Both the position numbers and the translations under genes were made by a program. A DNA stretch of 64,000 bases from Haplosporangium gracile. Lineage: Eukaryota > Mortierellomycota > Mortierellomycetes > Mortierellales > Mortierellaceae. Position 1 is the first letter of the stretch, and the number at the start of each line of letters is the position of its first letter. A model generated the notes under the pieces. The model ran no database searches. It saw only the letters and a list, made by a program, of their open reading frames with translations, and was not told where the DNA came from. Positions 36,576 through 47,022 of the stretch are shown here, piece after piece. The stretch spans positions 22,972 to 86,971 of the forward strand of contig JAAAUF010000041.1 of NCBI GenBank assembly GCA_015499985.1, written 5' to 3'.

Positions 36576-38264
36576 ATGTCCGTGCCGCACATTCTTCTTT
36601 CGGTAGCACGTCCAAATAAGACATATACTTCGCCTATGCGATCAACACTAGCCGCTATAAACTACAGCAGGAGTACGTTCACATCGAGCGTTCGCCATGG
36701 TCTTCACACGTCCATAAGCGCACTTACTCTCCAACGACCTTTGATTACCTCGACGTCAACTATAACAGCAGCAGCAGCAACAGCTATACTCTTATTACCA
36801 TCCTCAGTGCGCGCTCATAACAACAATCGATCCTTTCTATCACTATCTGGCATCACAGATCTTCGACGCCACTCTAGTTCGCTCAACTCCCCCGCCAACA
36901 ATGACCAAAAACCACCACTCTTTGCAACCTCTTCTTCCTACCCTGACGACAAGCGGGTCTTCTTCTTTGACATTGACAACTGTCTCTACCCAAAGACTTC
37001 AGGCATCCCTCATCTCATGAAGGCTAGGTATTGTACTAAATAGTATGTCTGGTCGTAAGATAGAAGTAGCCTGCAACTTGAATATTTTAATTAATTGCTT
37101 TACCAAATATTGACATTTGGCGACCTTGCATACTTTTGTTGAATAGGATTGAGCAGTACTTTCGGGATTCTGGAATTCCTCACGCTGAAGGCATGTTCAA
37201 TAATGTGTTTTTGTCGTTCAAAGGCATGAAACATAGAGCATAGAAAAGGCTGACTGTAACGAACTATATCTTTTCATTAGTCGAGAGACTTGCACATCGG
37301 TATTATGTGGACTACGGTTTGGCGATTCGTGGACTCGTTGAGAAGCATCCAGGTATATGGCATGCCATTTCTTCTTTGATAAACGTTGACGTGAATGAAA
37401 CTATAGCCTGGAAGTACAACGCACTGAACGTTCCCCTCCTTTTATTTTCATCACTCATTTACGCATCTACAGAGGTAAACTAGATACACTTCGCGCATGT
37501 GCAATAGGTCAATGCTCGTTATTTTGAATCAAGCTACTCACTCACCTCACTCTGTTTGCTTATGACATTCCGATAGATTGAAATTCAGGACTATGGTAAG
37601 CTGGCTATAATTCAGGGCAACACGGTCCAAGGTCACAATTATCGCTTATCTGAGAACTAGTAGCTTACTTGAAGACTCTTTTCCTTCTGTTTGTCATCGT
37701 GTAGACAACAAGGTAGATGGCGGGCTTCCGCTGGAAATGCTCCTTACACCAAACCCGGAATTGCACGCCATGATCGAGTCCATGAAAGTCGGCAAAAAAT
37801 GGCTCTTTACCAACGCGGGTGAAAATGTATGTCCTTTTTGTTGTGTTTTCTTGCCTCCAACACATATTCATATTATTTCTATCCAATCCACTAACATCGT
37901 GCTACTTTATAAATTTTCTCTCAATAACCCACACAAGCATGCACGCAGGGTGGTACGGATCCTAGGACTAGAAGGTCTCTTCCATGGAATGACATTCTGC
38001 AACTACCTCGAACCTCACTTTGTTTGCAAACCCGACCGAAAATCGTTCACAAAGGCCATGCGCGAGGCTGGTGTACAGGACGAAGATTCGAGTTTGTGCT
38101 TCTTTGCAGACGACTCTGCGCCCAATGTCGATATGGCGGTCAAGATGGGATGGACGGCTGTCCATGTAATGGATAGATTCAAGGATGTGCCGTCGAATTC
38201 TGGGCAGCACCAGGTTGAATCTTTGGTGGACCTTCCGACTGTATTGCCGCAGTTTTGGAGGTGA
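36576..38264 (+). CDS. Pyrimidine 5'-nucleotidase-like HAD protein (Sdt1/Phm8 type)
   Basis: Exons 36576-37027, 37147-37190, 37281-37352, a 2-base exon 37473-37474, 37577-37595, 37705-37826 and 37938-38264 join in phase to 345 residues. HAD motifs: FFFDIDNCLYP (Asp about 132 and 134), LFTNAGEN (motif II), KPDRKSF (motif III Lys) and CFFADDSAPNVDMA (motif IV). YYVDYGLAIRGLVEKHP and DNKVDGGLPLEMLL match the yeast Sdt1 family, which removes phosphate from pyrimidine nucleotides. About 120 residues rich in Ser, Thr and Arg precede the catalytic core and could be a mitochondrial presequence. Intron 2 (37191-37280) starts with GC, and phase demands the tiny exon AG (see findings). Catalytic class is secure; exact substrate is not. 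Confidence 0.88.
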
Positions 38265-38685
38265 GGAATAGGTACGACTGATGACAATGCATGTTAAGGC
38301 ATTAATTGACGAAGAATAAACAGAAGGTCTATTGGAGGGAATTGTTTCCGCGACTAATTGTTTGTGAATTTATTTCAAAAAAAGTCTTTCAAGTGTAGCA
38401 CTTTACAACTTCATATACGACCTTCTTGCTGTTCAGGGCCATAGGAAAAAAAGGGAAAAAAAAAACAAAGTACATCTCACAAAGTGGGTACTTTAAACCC
38501 CCAGCAAACACAAGGGGTACAATCTAAAAGGAGGAAGTATTATTCATAAAAGGAGAGGAGGGGAGAGAGATCATCGTAGAGAGAGGGTGCGCGCGTTGTG
38601 ATGAGAAAAAACAAGAAAAAGAACAAAGAAAGCAAAAAAGGGTTTGTGATGTGGAAGATTTCGGAAACTAGCAGAAAGAAAAAAT
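38265..38685. other. Convergent spacer
   Basis: 421 bases between the nucleotidase stop and the COX5 stop. AATAAA near 38314 may serve the nucleotidase transcript. No gene is seen. Confidence 0.6.
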
Positions 38686-39561
38686 TTAATTCTTGGAGCT
38701 GGAGACGAAACCAGTGCCCTTGTAGCCCTCAGAGGCAACACCGGAGATGGGGTTGATCTTGTTGGCGCGAGCATACTCGTTAGAAGCCTCCTGCCACTCC
38801 TTGGTCATGGTCGAGGGCTTCTCACCGCCTATGATAGATGTAAGCAAACGTGTGTGGAATAAAATATGCATAATTAGTATGCAAGAAAATATTTTTATAA
38901 AACGCGATAGACAATACCAGCAGCAAAAGATAAATACCCTTGGAGCGGATCCAGAGGAAGAGAGTGCCAGCGGCACCGACGACGGCGGTGGTACCGACAA
39001 CGACCTTGAGGGTGTGTCCGGGTCCGGTGAGGGGAGTGCGGGCACCGTGGGGGCCGAAAGCAACCCAGTAGGCTAATTTTTGGAGTAGGATGATCAGATA
39101 ATAGGGTTGTCAGCAACATGCATGGTCTCAGTTGATATGCAGCATCTTCTTTTGTCCCATGTTCATCCACAGAGAGCCATTTGTTACGCCTCCCATATGC
39201 TTCCGGCGGTCCCGAATATGGTGCAGTTCCTGAATATGCACTGTTCCAGTTGTGTCCTATTTTTCGTTTATCCGCTGCTTTGCTTGCTTCCTGTTCTCCT
39301 GCATAGAAAAGAAGAAATAAACAAAAGAAAAAAAAAGGCGTTGTGTGATTCCGTACCAGCCTTCTTCTGCTCAGCGGTCATCTTGGTCCATTCGCCGGCC
39401 TGGATCTGCTCAAGGTGCTTGGCGACGGAGGATTGCTCCTGGGCAGAGAGAGTAGCCCAGCGGGACTCGATGTTCTGGAGCTGGACAGCGGGGGTGGCCG
39501 AGGTGGAGGCGCAGCGGCGCTGGATGATGCGGACGGCGGGGCGGGCGAGAGCGCGGATCAT
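38686..39561 (-). CDS. COX5: Cytochrome c oxidase subunit 5 (COX IV family)
   Basis: Minus-strand exons 39357-39561, 38938-39072 and 38686-38828 join in phase to 160 residues, the expected size. The N-terminus MIRALARPAVRIIQRRCAST is a mitochondrial presequence. The matrix part has IESRWATLSAQEQSSVAKHL and GEWTKMTAEQKKAAYWVAFG, the hallmark of yeast Cox5a/b and mammalian COX4. One membrane helix follows (VVVGTTAVVGAAGTLFLWIR, about residues 91-113), then a C-terminal intermembrane-space tail with MTKEWQEASNEYARANKINP. It is a nuclear-encoded subunit of respiratory complex IV in the inner membrane. Introns are 109 and 284 bases. It is divergent from the deubiquitinase gene, 0.8 kb away. Confidence 0.95.
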
Positions 39562-40352
39562 GGTCGGTTATGCGGTTTGCGAGGTTGTTGTTGGTGAGCG
39601 GAATGATCCAATGGTTGCTGGTGTGTTGAATAAAGGATCAGTGAATCTCCTCCTAACAGGAAAAAATCGGGTGACGTCACTACGCACAAAGACGCTTTAT
39701 TCCTTCATCAGTTCCTGTACACTAACACTTCTTCTATCATCGCCCTCCATCGCTTATTTTGCCACCAACCTCATCCTTTCTCATCAAGCATCGTCATCAC
39801 TATTCTTGGGGCTTCTTCTTACTTCCCTTCTCTCCTTCCTCCTTTCATCATCGTCTTTTCATACATACACCCCTGACTCGCTTTTTGTATTTCTAAGAAA
39901 AAAAGTTGATCCACCGAAACGAACCCCTTCCTTTCCTTCCTTTTCAATCTTCTTTGTCTCCACTACTCCTTCTTTTTCCTTTGTCGTTTCCGTTGTAGTC
40001 TGTTGTCGTTGTTTTTTATTGTCTGTTCTCTCATCGTATCGTTGTCCTTTCGTCGTTGCCTTTCTTTGTACATAGTGTATTTCTTTTCTTCTTTTTACCC
40101 TACATTTCTTTCTTTAAAAAGTCCCTTCCTTCTGGCCCTTGTTTTTCACAACGCTTTTACTACTTAACCCTTTCACCCTCCCCACTCCAACTAGCCAACT
40201 TACCAGCAAACAACACTACACCCCCTCTCCTACACAACTTGAACCTAACTCCACGAAACTTGTTAGCAAACCTACACTTTTCTATCAAGCAAGCTTCAGT
40301 AAACGCATAACTCGACAATCTCGATCAGTCAACCTCATCCGTTACTTACTCG
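39562..40352. promoter_or_regulatory. Divergent promoter region, COX5 (-) / deubiquitinase (+)
   Basis: 0.8 kb, strongly pyrimidine-rich on the plus strand from 39700 to 40340, as before other plus-strand genes here. An open frame crosses this region and the antisense of COX5 but has no recognisable protein. Confidence 0.55.
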
Positions 40353-43034
40353 ATGAAAAGCCTGGCAAAGGTAATAAAAAAAAAGAACAAGCATATTCCA
40401 CTCATACTCACACACGCATACAAGTGACCATGAAGCATAGCTGAAAAAAAGAGTTGTATAGAGCTAGACTATGTATGCTAACCCCAAACACGTTTACCAC
40501 CTCCTCCAACTGGTAGTCCTACAACCCGCAGCAGGGACCTGCGTTCGGACAACTCTCACGCGAGGACATCAGCAAAGTTGTCAAGAAGGAGGATGTCAAT
40601 GTGGTACGTGCATCCAAGCAACATCACATCCAACGGTCTCGGAATAGGGAAAGGACGAGGCGCACACTCACGATGGACTCGATGGAGTTGGATCAGTGAC
40701 GCGCCTGAATCGATTCCAATGGAACAAAACCATAAAAACCTAACGACAGCTGTGGCTAAAACCTTTACCCTTTTTTTTTTTTTACTGCGGTGCTCTTCTT
40801 TATTTGTCTAGGTGGTCTGGTCCATAGGAAAGCGCCCGAAAGGTATATTCTGAACCATTCATGGACCCATATGTTGTATCAACTTGAACTTCATGCGGCG
40901 AAATACCAATGTGAAAAAGGAACCATGCGTCGGGAAACACTGTCAAACTCACACTTTTTTGCTCTTTCGATCTGAAAAATAGATGGATTCCCTGTAAAGC
41001 CAAAGCCAACAGTCACTTTTATTTTACCAGCTCAGCAAGGACTCGGTGCACAGCAGGATGGCGCAGTCCAACCCTCAACCGATAAAACGATCTCAGGAAC
41101 AATCACCAATACCACAGCAACCGTGAACAAGCAGGATGAACCATCCAACACACCCGCCCCTCCCGCAGCATCCACCAAACCCAAGAGCTGGGCTGAACTT
41201 CTTCGATCAAAGAACCCAGCTGCTTCTTCACCCGCAGTTGTCGTCAATGGAAATGCTACTCAGAAACCAGTCGAAACCAACAAGGCCACCACTGTCAATG
41301 GAATCAAGTTTGATGGCATTGCTGATGTCCTTCACAAGTATCAGACGACATACTCGTCTGTCCTTATTCAGCCCAGAGGACTTGTCAACAATGGCAACAT
41401 GTGCTTCATGAACGCTGTAAGTCATATTTTTACTTGAAAACGTCATGTGGCGAACCTTATGTGCTCTAGTTACATGGAAAATAAGAAATGATGCACTGAC
41501 CTTATTTTGACCATTCGTTTGTGTTTGTGTTATTTCGTCACGCTACAGATTTTGCAGCCTCTGTTGCACTGCCCTCCATTCTACAACTTGCTGATGCAGA
41601 TCGGAAAGCATGTTGTGCACAGCTTCAAGAGCAAGACTCCCTTGGTCGATTCTTTGTAAGCCATAAAATCACATTGACATTGTACCCCTTTGACCTTGTT
41701 GTCGCGTAAAAGAAACATTATATTAACGCGGTCTACCATCAATTGATAACAAATAGGATTATGTTTTTGAACGAGTTTCATGTTGCCAAGAAAAACCAGT
41801 CCGACTACGGCCCATCCTTTGTACCAGAGTATGTTTACGATGCGCTTCGTGGTCTCAAGCGGTTCGACTCGATGAGAGGACGTCAGGAGGATTGCCAAGA
41901 ATTCCTTGGATTCCTCCTTGATGGACTGCATGAAGAGTTCTTTGCTGCCATGAAGGAAAAGCCCTTGGAGGCGTTACCTAATGGAGAGACTGAACGTGAG
42001 GAGAGCGAGAGCGGAGTGAGCGATGATGAGTGGATGGAAGTGACAGGACCCAAGAACAAGGCATCTTTCACTCGATCAACTCAGTTCTCAGAGACTCCCA
42101 TCTCGACCATCTTTTCAGGGCATTTACGATCGATCCTCCGCATCCCTTCGCGTAAGGACTCTGTCACATTGGAGCCCTTCCAGTCGATGCAGCTGGACTT
42201 GACCCCCGATAACGTCCACACCATTGAGGATGCTCTTCTGAACTCAACTATTCCCGAGGTCCTGGATGGGTTCACTAGCTCTGACAAGGGTGACCCTGTC
42301 GAGGCGACCAAGAAGATTTTCATTGAGGAGGTCCCTCCAGTCCTGGTACTTCACCTCAAGCGCTTCATCTACAAGGATGGCAGCACTCAAAAGTTGCACA
42401 AGCAGGTTGGCTACAAGGCCGTCCTGAACCTTCAACCTGGTATGTTTTCATTCCCCAGAACCTTTCCTTGCGTTCATGTCTGATGACTGACCTTTGAACT
42501 GTTGAATGGCGATGACTAACTTTGGCCTTTGATCATGTTTTTATCTCTTCAGAAATCATTTCACCCGCGCGTCGTCCTGCCAATCCGATCCCTTACAAGT
42601 TGTTTGGTGTTGTTTACCATCATGGCAGGACTGCAGCTGGAGGCCATTACACATGCGATGTCCTTCGTCAGAACGCCGAGTGGCTCCACATTGACGATAC
42701 CAACATCACCGTTATCTCGGAGGCTGATGTGACTGTGGACGATCAGTCAAGCAGCGATGCCACCTTCAAGCCCACGATGAACGGCATGCTAACCAACGGC
42801 GCCATCTCAGAGTCCGCTGCTCTTGCCGCGGCCTTGTCGGCTTCCTCGATCGCCGCCAGTAAATCCGGCGATGGTGTTGCTTATGTCCTCTTCTACATCC
42901 GTTCGGACCAGAAGGGCGCCACCATGACCGAGTTCCCTACACCCAATACCACCGGCTCTTCAAAACCAACTACCAATGGATCCCATCACGGCAAGGCACC
43001 GGCTTCAGCCGCATGGAGTGTCCCCAAAAAGTAA
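40353..43034 (+). CDS. Ubiquitin carboxyl-terminal hydrolase, USP10/Ubp3-like
   Basis: Exons 40353-40370, 40517-40603, 41036-41416, 41549-41655, 41757-42439 and 42553-43034 join in phase to 585 residues. The N-terminal about 120 residues are low complexity. The USP fold begins at [20 protein letters not shown] (catalytic Cys about 158), with [20 protein letters not shown] as the second box, [20 protein letters not shown], and the His box [15 protein letters not shown] (His about 457) followed by [10 protein letters not shown]. The order and the LIQPRGL start match USP10/Ubp3, which trims ubiquitin from selected proteins and acts with a Bre5/G3BP-type partner. The first exon (MKSLAK) rests only on phase and splice sites. 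The insertion around [16 protein letters not shown] is acidic and probably disordered. Confidence 0.9.
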
Positions 43035-43893
43035 ACTAAGATGTTAGTCGGAACGAGGGCCTATTCCGACTTTTTTTCCCTTCTCTCCCGGCACAGGACG
43101 CTCTCCCAGGGTTTTAAGAACAAAAACAAAACATACCAGCTATTGCGACGGTCCAAGGAGGACCATAATCGACAATGGCCAGCAGAGTGTTGTCGATACC
43201 AGCAAGAGCGATAGGGAGCGTTAAGGTCAAAGAGAGGAGGACATGCAGGTTGAAGGTATAGGTGGATCTTAAGAGACGTGAGATGGGTCACGAGAGTGGC
43301 CATTAGTGAGGGCGTTTGAGTTTTATTATCATAGAGCATGCCCTTGGGAACCGTTTTTTTAGCTGGCGCGCGCTGGAGGCGTATAAAAAAATGCATACAT
43401 TTTAATACACGTGACTTAAAAATATTTAAATACTCCTTTGACGAGTAGAGTTAATGTTCTTTCTCTTGCAAATATCGGATCTTTTTTCGTATGTGTCTTG
43501 GCAGCGTGAAGGAGTAATGATGGATACGAGCGGATGTCTGGACAGGAACCATCGGAGGGTCTCACAGTACATGGCAGCAGGATTAAGATGGTGCTAGGGA
43601 TACTTTCCGGCCGAAAAGAGCTCGGACGGATGGATATCGCTTTGTCTGCATCGATATCGGTGGTAGAGGAACAAGGAGCAAATTTATCGTCCATTACAGG
43701 ATGAATCTAACATCAAATCGACTCCATCCACCTCTCTTGTACATCAGTTCCCTCCAAACAACTCGCCAGGAACCCAGGAACCGCCACACACCCAAGAAAC
43801 CAACCCCATTTCACAAAAGAACCGTACAATTGACTTTTGTCCTGTTTTTGTTTTTCTATGAACCTTTAGCTATCACCCTAAACTACGATAGCC
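43035..43893. other. Intergenic region with a doubtful minus-strand reading frame
   Basis: A minus frame at about 43120-43260 reads FNLHVLLSLTLTLPIALAGI then DNTLLAIVDYGPPWTVAIAG, which looks like a membrane segment, preceded by an AG acceptor-like site. A second minus frame with an ATG at 43694 is open for 92 codons (MDDKFAPCSSTTDIDADK). I could not join them into one gene or recognise a family. The rest is the S0 promoter. Confidence 0.25.
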
Positions 43894-45116
43894 ATGTCTG
43901 GATTGCCTACTATTCTCAAAGCCACTGAGGAGGACATTAAGCTCCTTCTTTCGGCCCAGTCGCACTTGGGAACCAAGAACTGCGATGTTCACATGGAGCC
44001 CTACGTCTACAAGCGTCGTGCTGATGGTATGCGCTTTTGATATTGTTCAGGAACGGTGGCAGAGTTGAAGGATAGTAAGCAGCGAGGCCAGGAAGTAGGA
44101 AGCAGGATCAGAAGCAGGCGCTGCGATTTTGGGGGATTGGACGTGGTTATGGTGGATGTGGCTATATCATTGCAGACACCAGAACCATTGCGCGACAATG
44201 CGGTAATATTTGCGTTATCACAACGACAAAATGGAGGGCGTGAAGGGGAGTTGATCATGAGTTGAGATATGTGGGCATGGTGGGTCCCATCTGGTCATGA
44301 ATAAGGACGCGTTATGTCCGACAGGAAACACAAAAACAGAAGCGTGCAAGGCTTTTCGAATTAGTGGACTCTGGAGGCGTAGAAGGAACTAAGCGAAGGC
44401 ATGGTCAAGCAACAAAACCAGCGAGAAACGGACGTTAACACAAGAATTTGCTTGTTTCTCCAATCTTTGGTTAACTGCGAATAGGTCTTCACATCATCAA
44501 CATTGGCAAGACCTGGGAGAAGATTGTTCTCGCTGCCCGTATCATTGTTGCCATTGAGAACCCCGCCGACATTTGCGTCATCTCTGCCCGCCCCTACGGT
44601 CAGCGTGCTGCCTTGAAGTTCGCTTCGCACACTGGAGCCCAGGCCATTGCTGGTCGCTTCACTCCCGGTACCTTCACCAACTACATCACCCGTGCCTTCA
44701 AGGAGCCCCGTTTGATCATTGTTACCGACCCCTTGACCGACCACCAGGCCATCAAGGAGGCCTCGTACGTCAACATCCCTGTCATCGCTTTCGCCGATAC
44801 CGAGTCTCCCCTCCGTTACGTCGATGTTGCTATCCCCACCAACAACCGCTCCAAGCACGCCATTGGTCTTGCCTACTGGATGTTGGCCCGTGAGATCCTC
44901 CGTCTCCGTGGCACCATCTCCCGCTCTGCCCCCTGGGAGGTTATGGTCGACATGTTCTTCTACCGCGACCCCGAAGAGAAGGCCGAGGAGGAGGCTGCTG
45001 CCCTCGCTGCCGAGAAGCCCGTTGAGGCCGAGACCGAGACCGGTACCTGGGCCCCTGGTGAGGCTGCCCCCGCCGCTGCTGGTGACTGGGCTGCTGATGA
45101 GGCTACCGCTGACTGG
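43894..45116 (+). CDS. RPS0: 40S ribosomal protein S0 (uS2, laminin-receptor family), C-terminus cut by a gap
   Basis: Exons 43894-44026 and 44485-45116 join in phase and give 255 residues up to the N gap. The start is [20 protein letters not shown], followed by [20 protein letters not shown]. The core shows [40 protein letters not shown] and [20 protein letters not shown]. The tail is acidic and Ala-rich and ends at ADW in the visible sequence, the typical eukaryotic uS2 extension, so only a few residues are probably missing. It is a structural component of the small subunit head, needed for 40S assembly. The single visible intron is 458 bases, long for this window. C-ending codon use is extreme, as expected for a ribosomal protein gene. 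Confidence 0.96.
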
Positions 45117-45126
45117 NNNNNNNNNN
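45117..45126. other. Assembly gap (10 N)
   Basis: Ten Ns at the 3' end of the S0 coding region, directly followed by a T run. The stop codon and last residues of S0 are missing. Confidence 0.99.
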
Positions 45127-45860
45127 TTTTTTTTTGGCTGAGACAGCTGTGAGTTGTTGATTATGCTTGTAATAAAATAACAGCCCTTCTTTCTCTCGCA
45201 CATACTCGTTATTTTCCTCTTTTGGGCCTTTTGCTGCTGAGTTATCTGTTCGAGTGAGTCAACCGTGTGAGACCCTGAATCACTTTTCTTGTAAAATAAG
45301 AAAGCGCCGAAAAAATGAAGAAGAATCAGGATTCATTATGCGGGGTAAAATTTTTGCAGCGATGTCTGAGAAAAAAAATTTAAACCTGATCTGATCCCTT
45401 GCATCACGGCCACGGGGGTAGAAGGTGCGCCTTTTGCTTCAGAAACCAGGTAGGATCCTGAGTCCACATCAGCAGCCCCAAGAGTCAGTCAGAGGACAGA
45501 CCCGGAAAACCGCCAAAAGGAGCCTTCTTTCTATCTTTGGAAAGAAGCTTTGTGTAACTGTCCGCGTTCTCGTCCGCTTCTGAGAATTGAAAAATCATTC
45601 GCACAGTTGTTCTACTTCGGGCATTTTTTAATCCACCAGGTCTTGGTCGACCGTGACGATAGCTGTTGGAGCATAAAACGATGCCGTGTAAGCCTTTTGG
45701 AACCCTTTTCGCACTCTTATCTCTTCATTCCTTACTCCAACCTTTTCTTCCTTGCACTCGTATTGTTTTTCGACATCCTTATTTTATCTGCATTTTATCG
45801 CAGGTTGACAACTGACAACTTAACGTAGCAGTCGGCCTAAAAAAAGTTATTGAAAGATCA
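45127..45860. other. Intergenic region
   Basis: 3' flank of S0, with AATAAA-like sequence near 45170, and the promoter of the RING gene. No gene is seen. Confidence 0.6.
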
Positions 45861-47022
45861 ATGGCACCGCTTGCCTTATCGCCATGGTTACTTCAGAATG
45901 GCTCGACTGTGCCCAGCTATTTTACGACAGATATTAACGAGCAGTCCAACTATGACCAGGTAACGTAACAAAAACAAGCATGCTTCAGTACTCTGGTTAA
46001 TAATAGGAAATAGATAACTAACAAAACCCTTGGTTGTATGTATTGTTTAGGCGGCGGCGTATCTGTCGGCACGGATCTTGACGATCGGAGGAGTGATACT
46101 CTTCTTCTTCGGCCTGTGTAAGTTCATCAATTGCGGTCCTTTTTTCCATTTTCTTTTTCCCGCAACTCACTAACACCTTTTCCCTTCACATACTCTCCTC
46201 CTAAAACTTATCCTGCACAGGCTGCATAGGAGCAGTACTGCTAAGGTTCAACAGGCATCAACACCTCGCAGTGCAACGGATAGATTTCATCAAGGAATGT
46301 GTCCTCGATCAGGACGCCATCCATCGCTACCTCCCGATCCGGATCTGGCCTTCCCAACAACAGTGCATTATGGATAGCGAGAACCGTATCATCGCAATTG
46401 TTCAGCAGGTTCCCAAGAAGGCTAAAGGCGACGGAGGAGGTAGGGCGGCTGTGAGGAGTCTTAGTGAGGATTCCGAGTCGAGTCATACGAGGACAGTTCC
46501 CAGGACTTTACGCAAGGGACTCGAGTTTGTTGGGAGATTGTGTCATCGTGGATCAAGTTTTCGTTCTGGCTCAAGTGTTGGATCTTCATTGGTAGCTATA
46601 GAAGTTCAGAGCTCGAATGGAGGGATCCAGATGACGACTATGGCCGCAGCTTCTAGTCCTATACCTACACAGAACAGTAGCAACAGCAATAGGAGGAGGG
46701 GTAGCTTTGCAGAATCGACGCCGGAAGAGGTGTGCTGTTCGATCTGTCTGTGCGAGTATGTTGCTGATGATCGCGTTAGAGTCCTACCCTGCACCCATGA
46801 GTACCATGCTGAGTGTATAGGTAAATCCTCAGCACGTTATAGCCGCACCTCAAGTTGTTTTTTCATTTTGGAAGAAGCTAACGCGATGCTCATTCTCGAC
46901 TTTCGTTCTTTCTTCTTTCCGGTTTAGATATTTGGCTGACGAACAAGTCGACACAGTGCCCATTGTGCAAACACAATTTGTTGGATGACTTGACCCTGTC
47001 TTCGCGAGCGCGTTCCCCATAG
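45861..47022 (+). CDS. Membrane-anchored RING-H2 protein (probable E3 ubiquitin ligase)
   Basis: Exons 45861-45959, 46051-46117, 46221-46820 and 46928-47022 join in phase to 286 residues. One membrane helix sits near residues 43-66 (ARILTIGGVILFFFGL, then CCIGAVLL). A basic Ser-rich linker of about 150 residues follows. The C-terminus is a RING-H2 finger: CCSICLCEYVADDRVRVLPC, THEYHAEC, then LTNKSTQCPLCKHNLL, i.e. C-x2-C-x14-C-x-H-x2-H-x2-C-x10-C-x2-C. The layout (short N-terminus, one helix, linker, C-terminal RING-H2) matches small membrane E3 ligases. The target and the membrane are unknown. The RING is split by the last intron after the ECI triplet. Confidence 0.88.

Noticed and set aside
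39107..40075. 322-codon open frame on the plus strand
   Set aside because: It starts without ATG, runs antisense to the COX5 exons and then through the pyrimidine-rich promoter; COX5 on the other strand is certain.
44361..45203. 280-codon frame antisense to the S0 gene
   Set aside because: A shadow of the highly codon-biased S0 reading frame; it also reads through the N gap.
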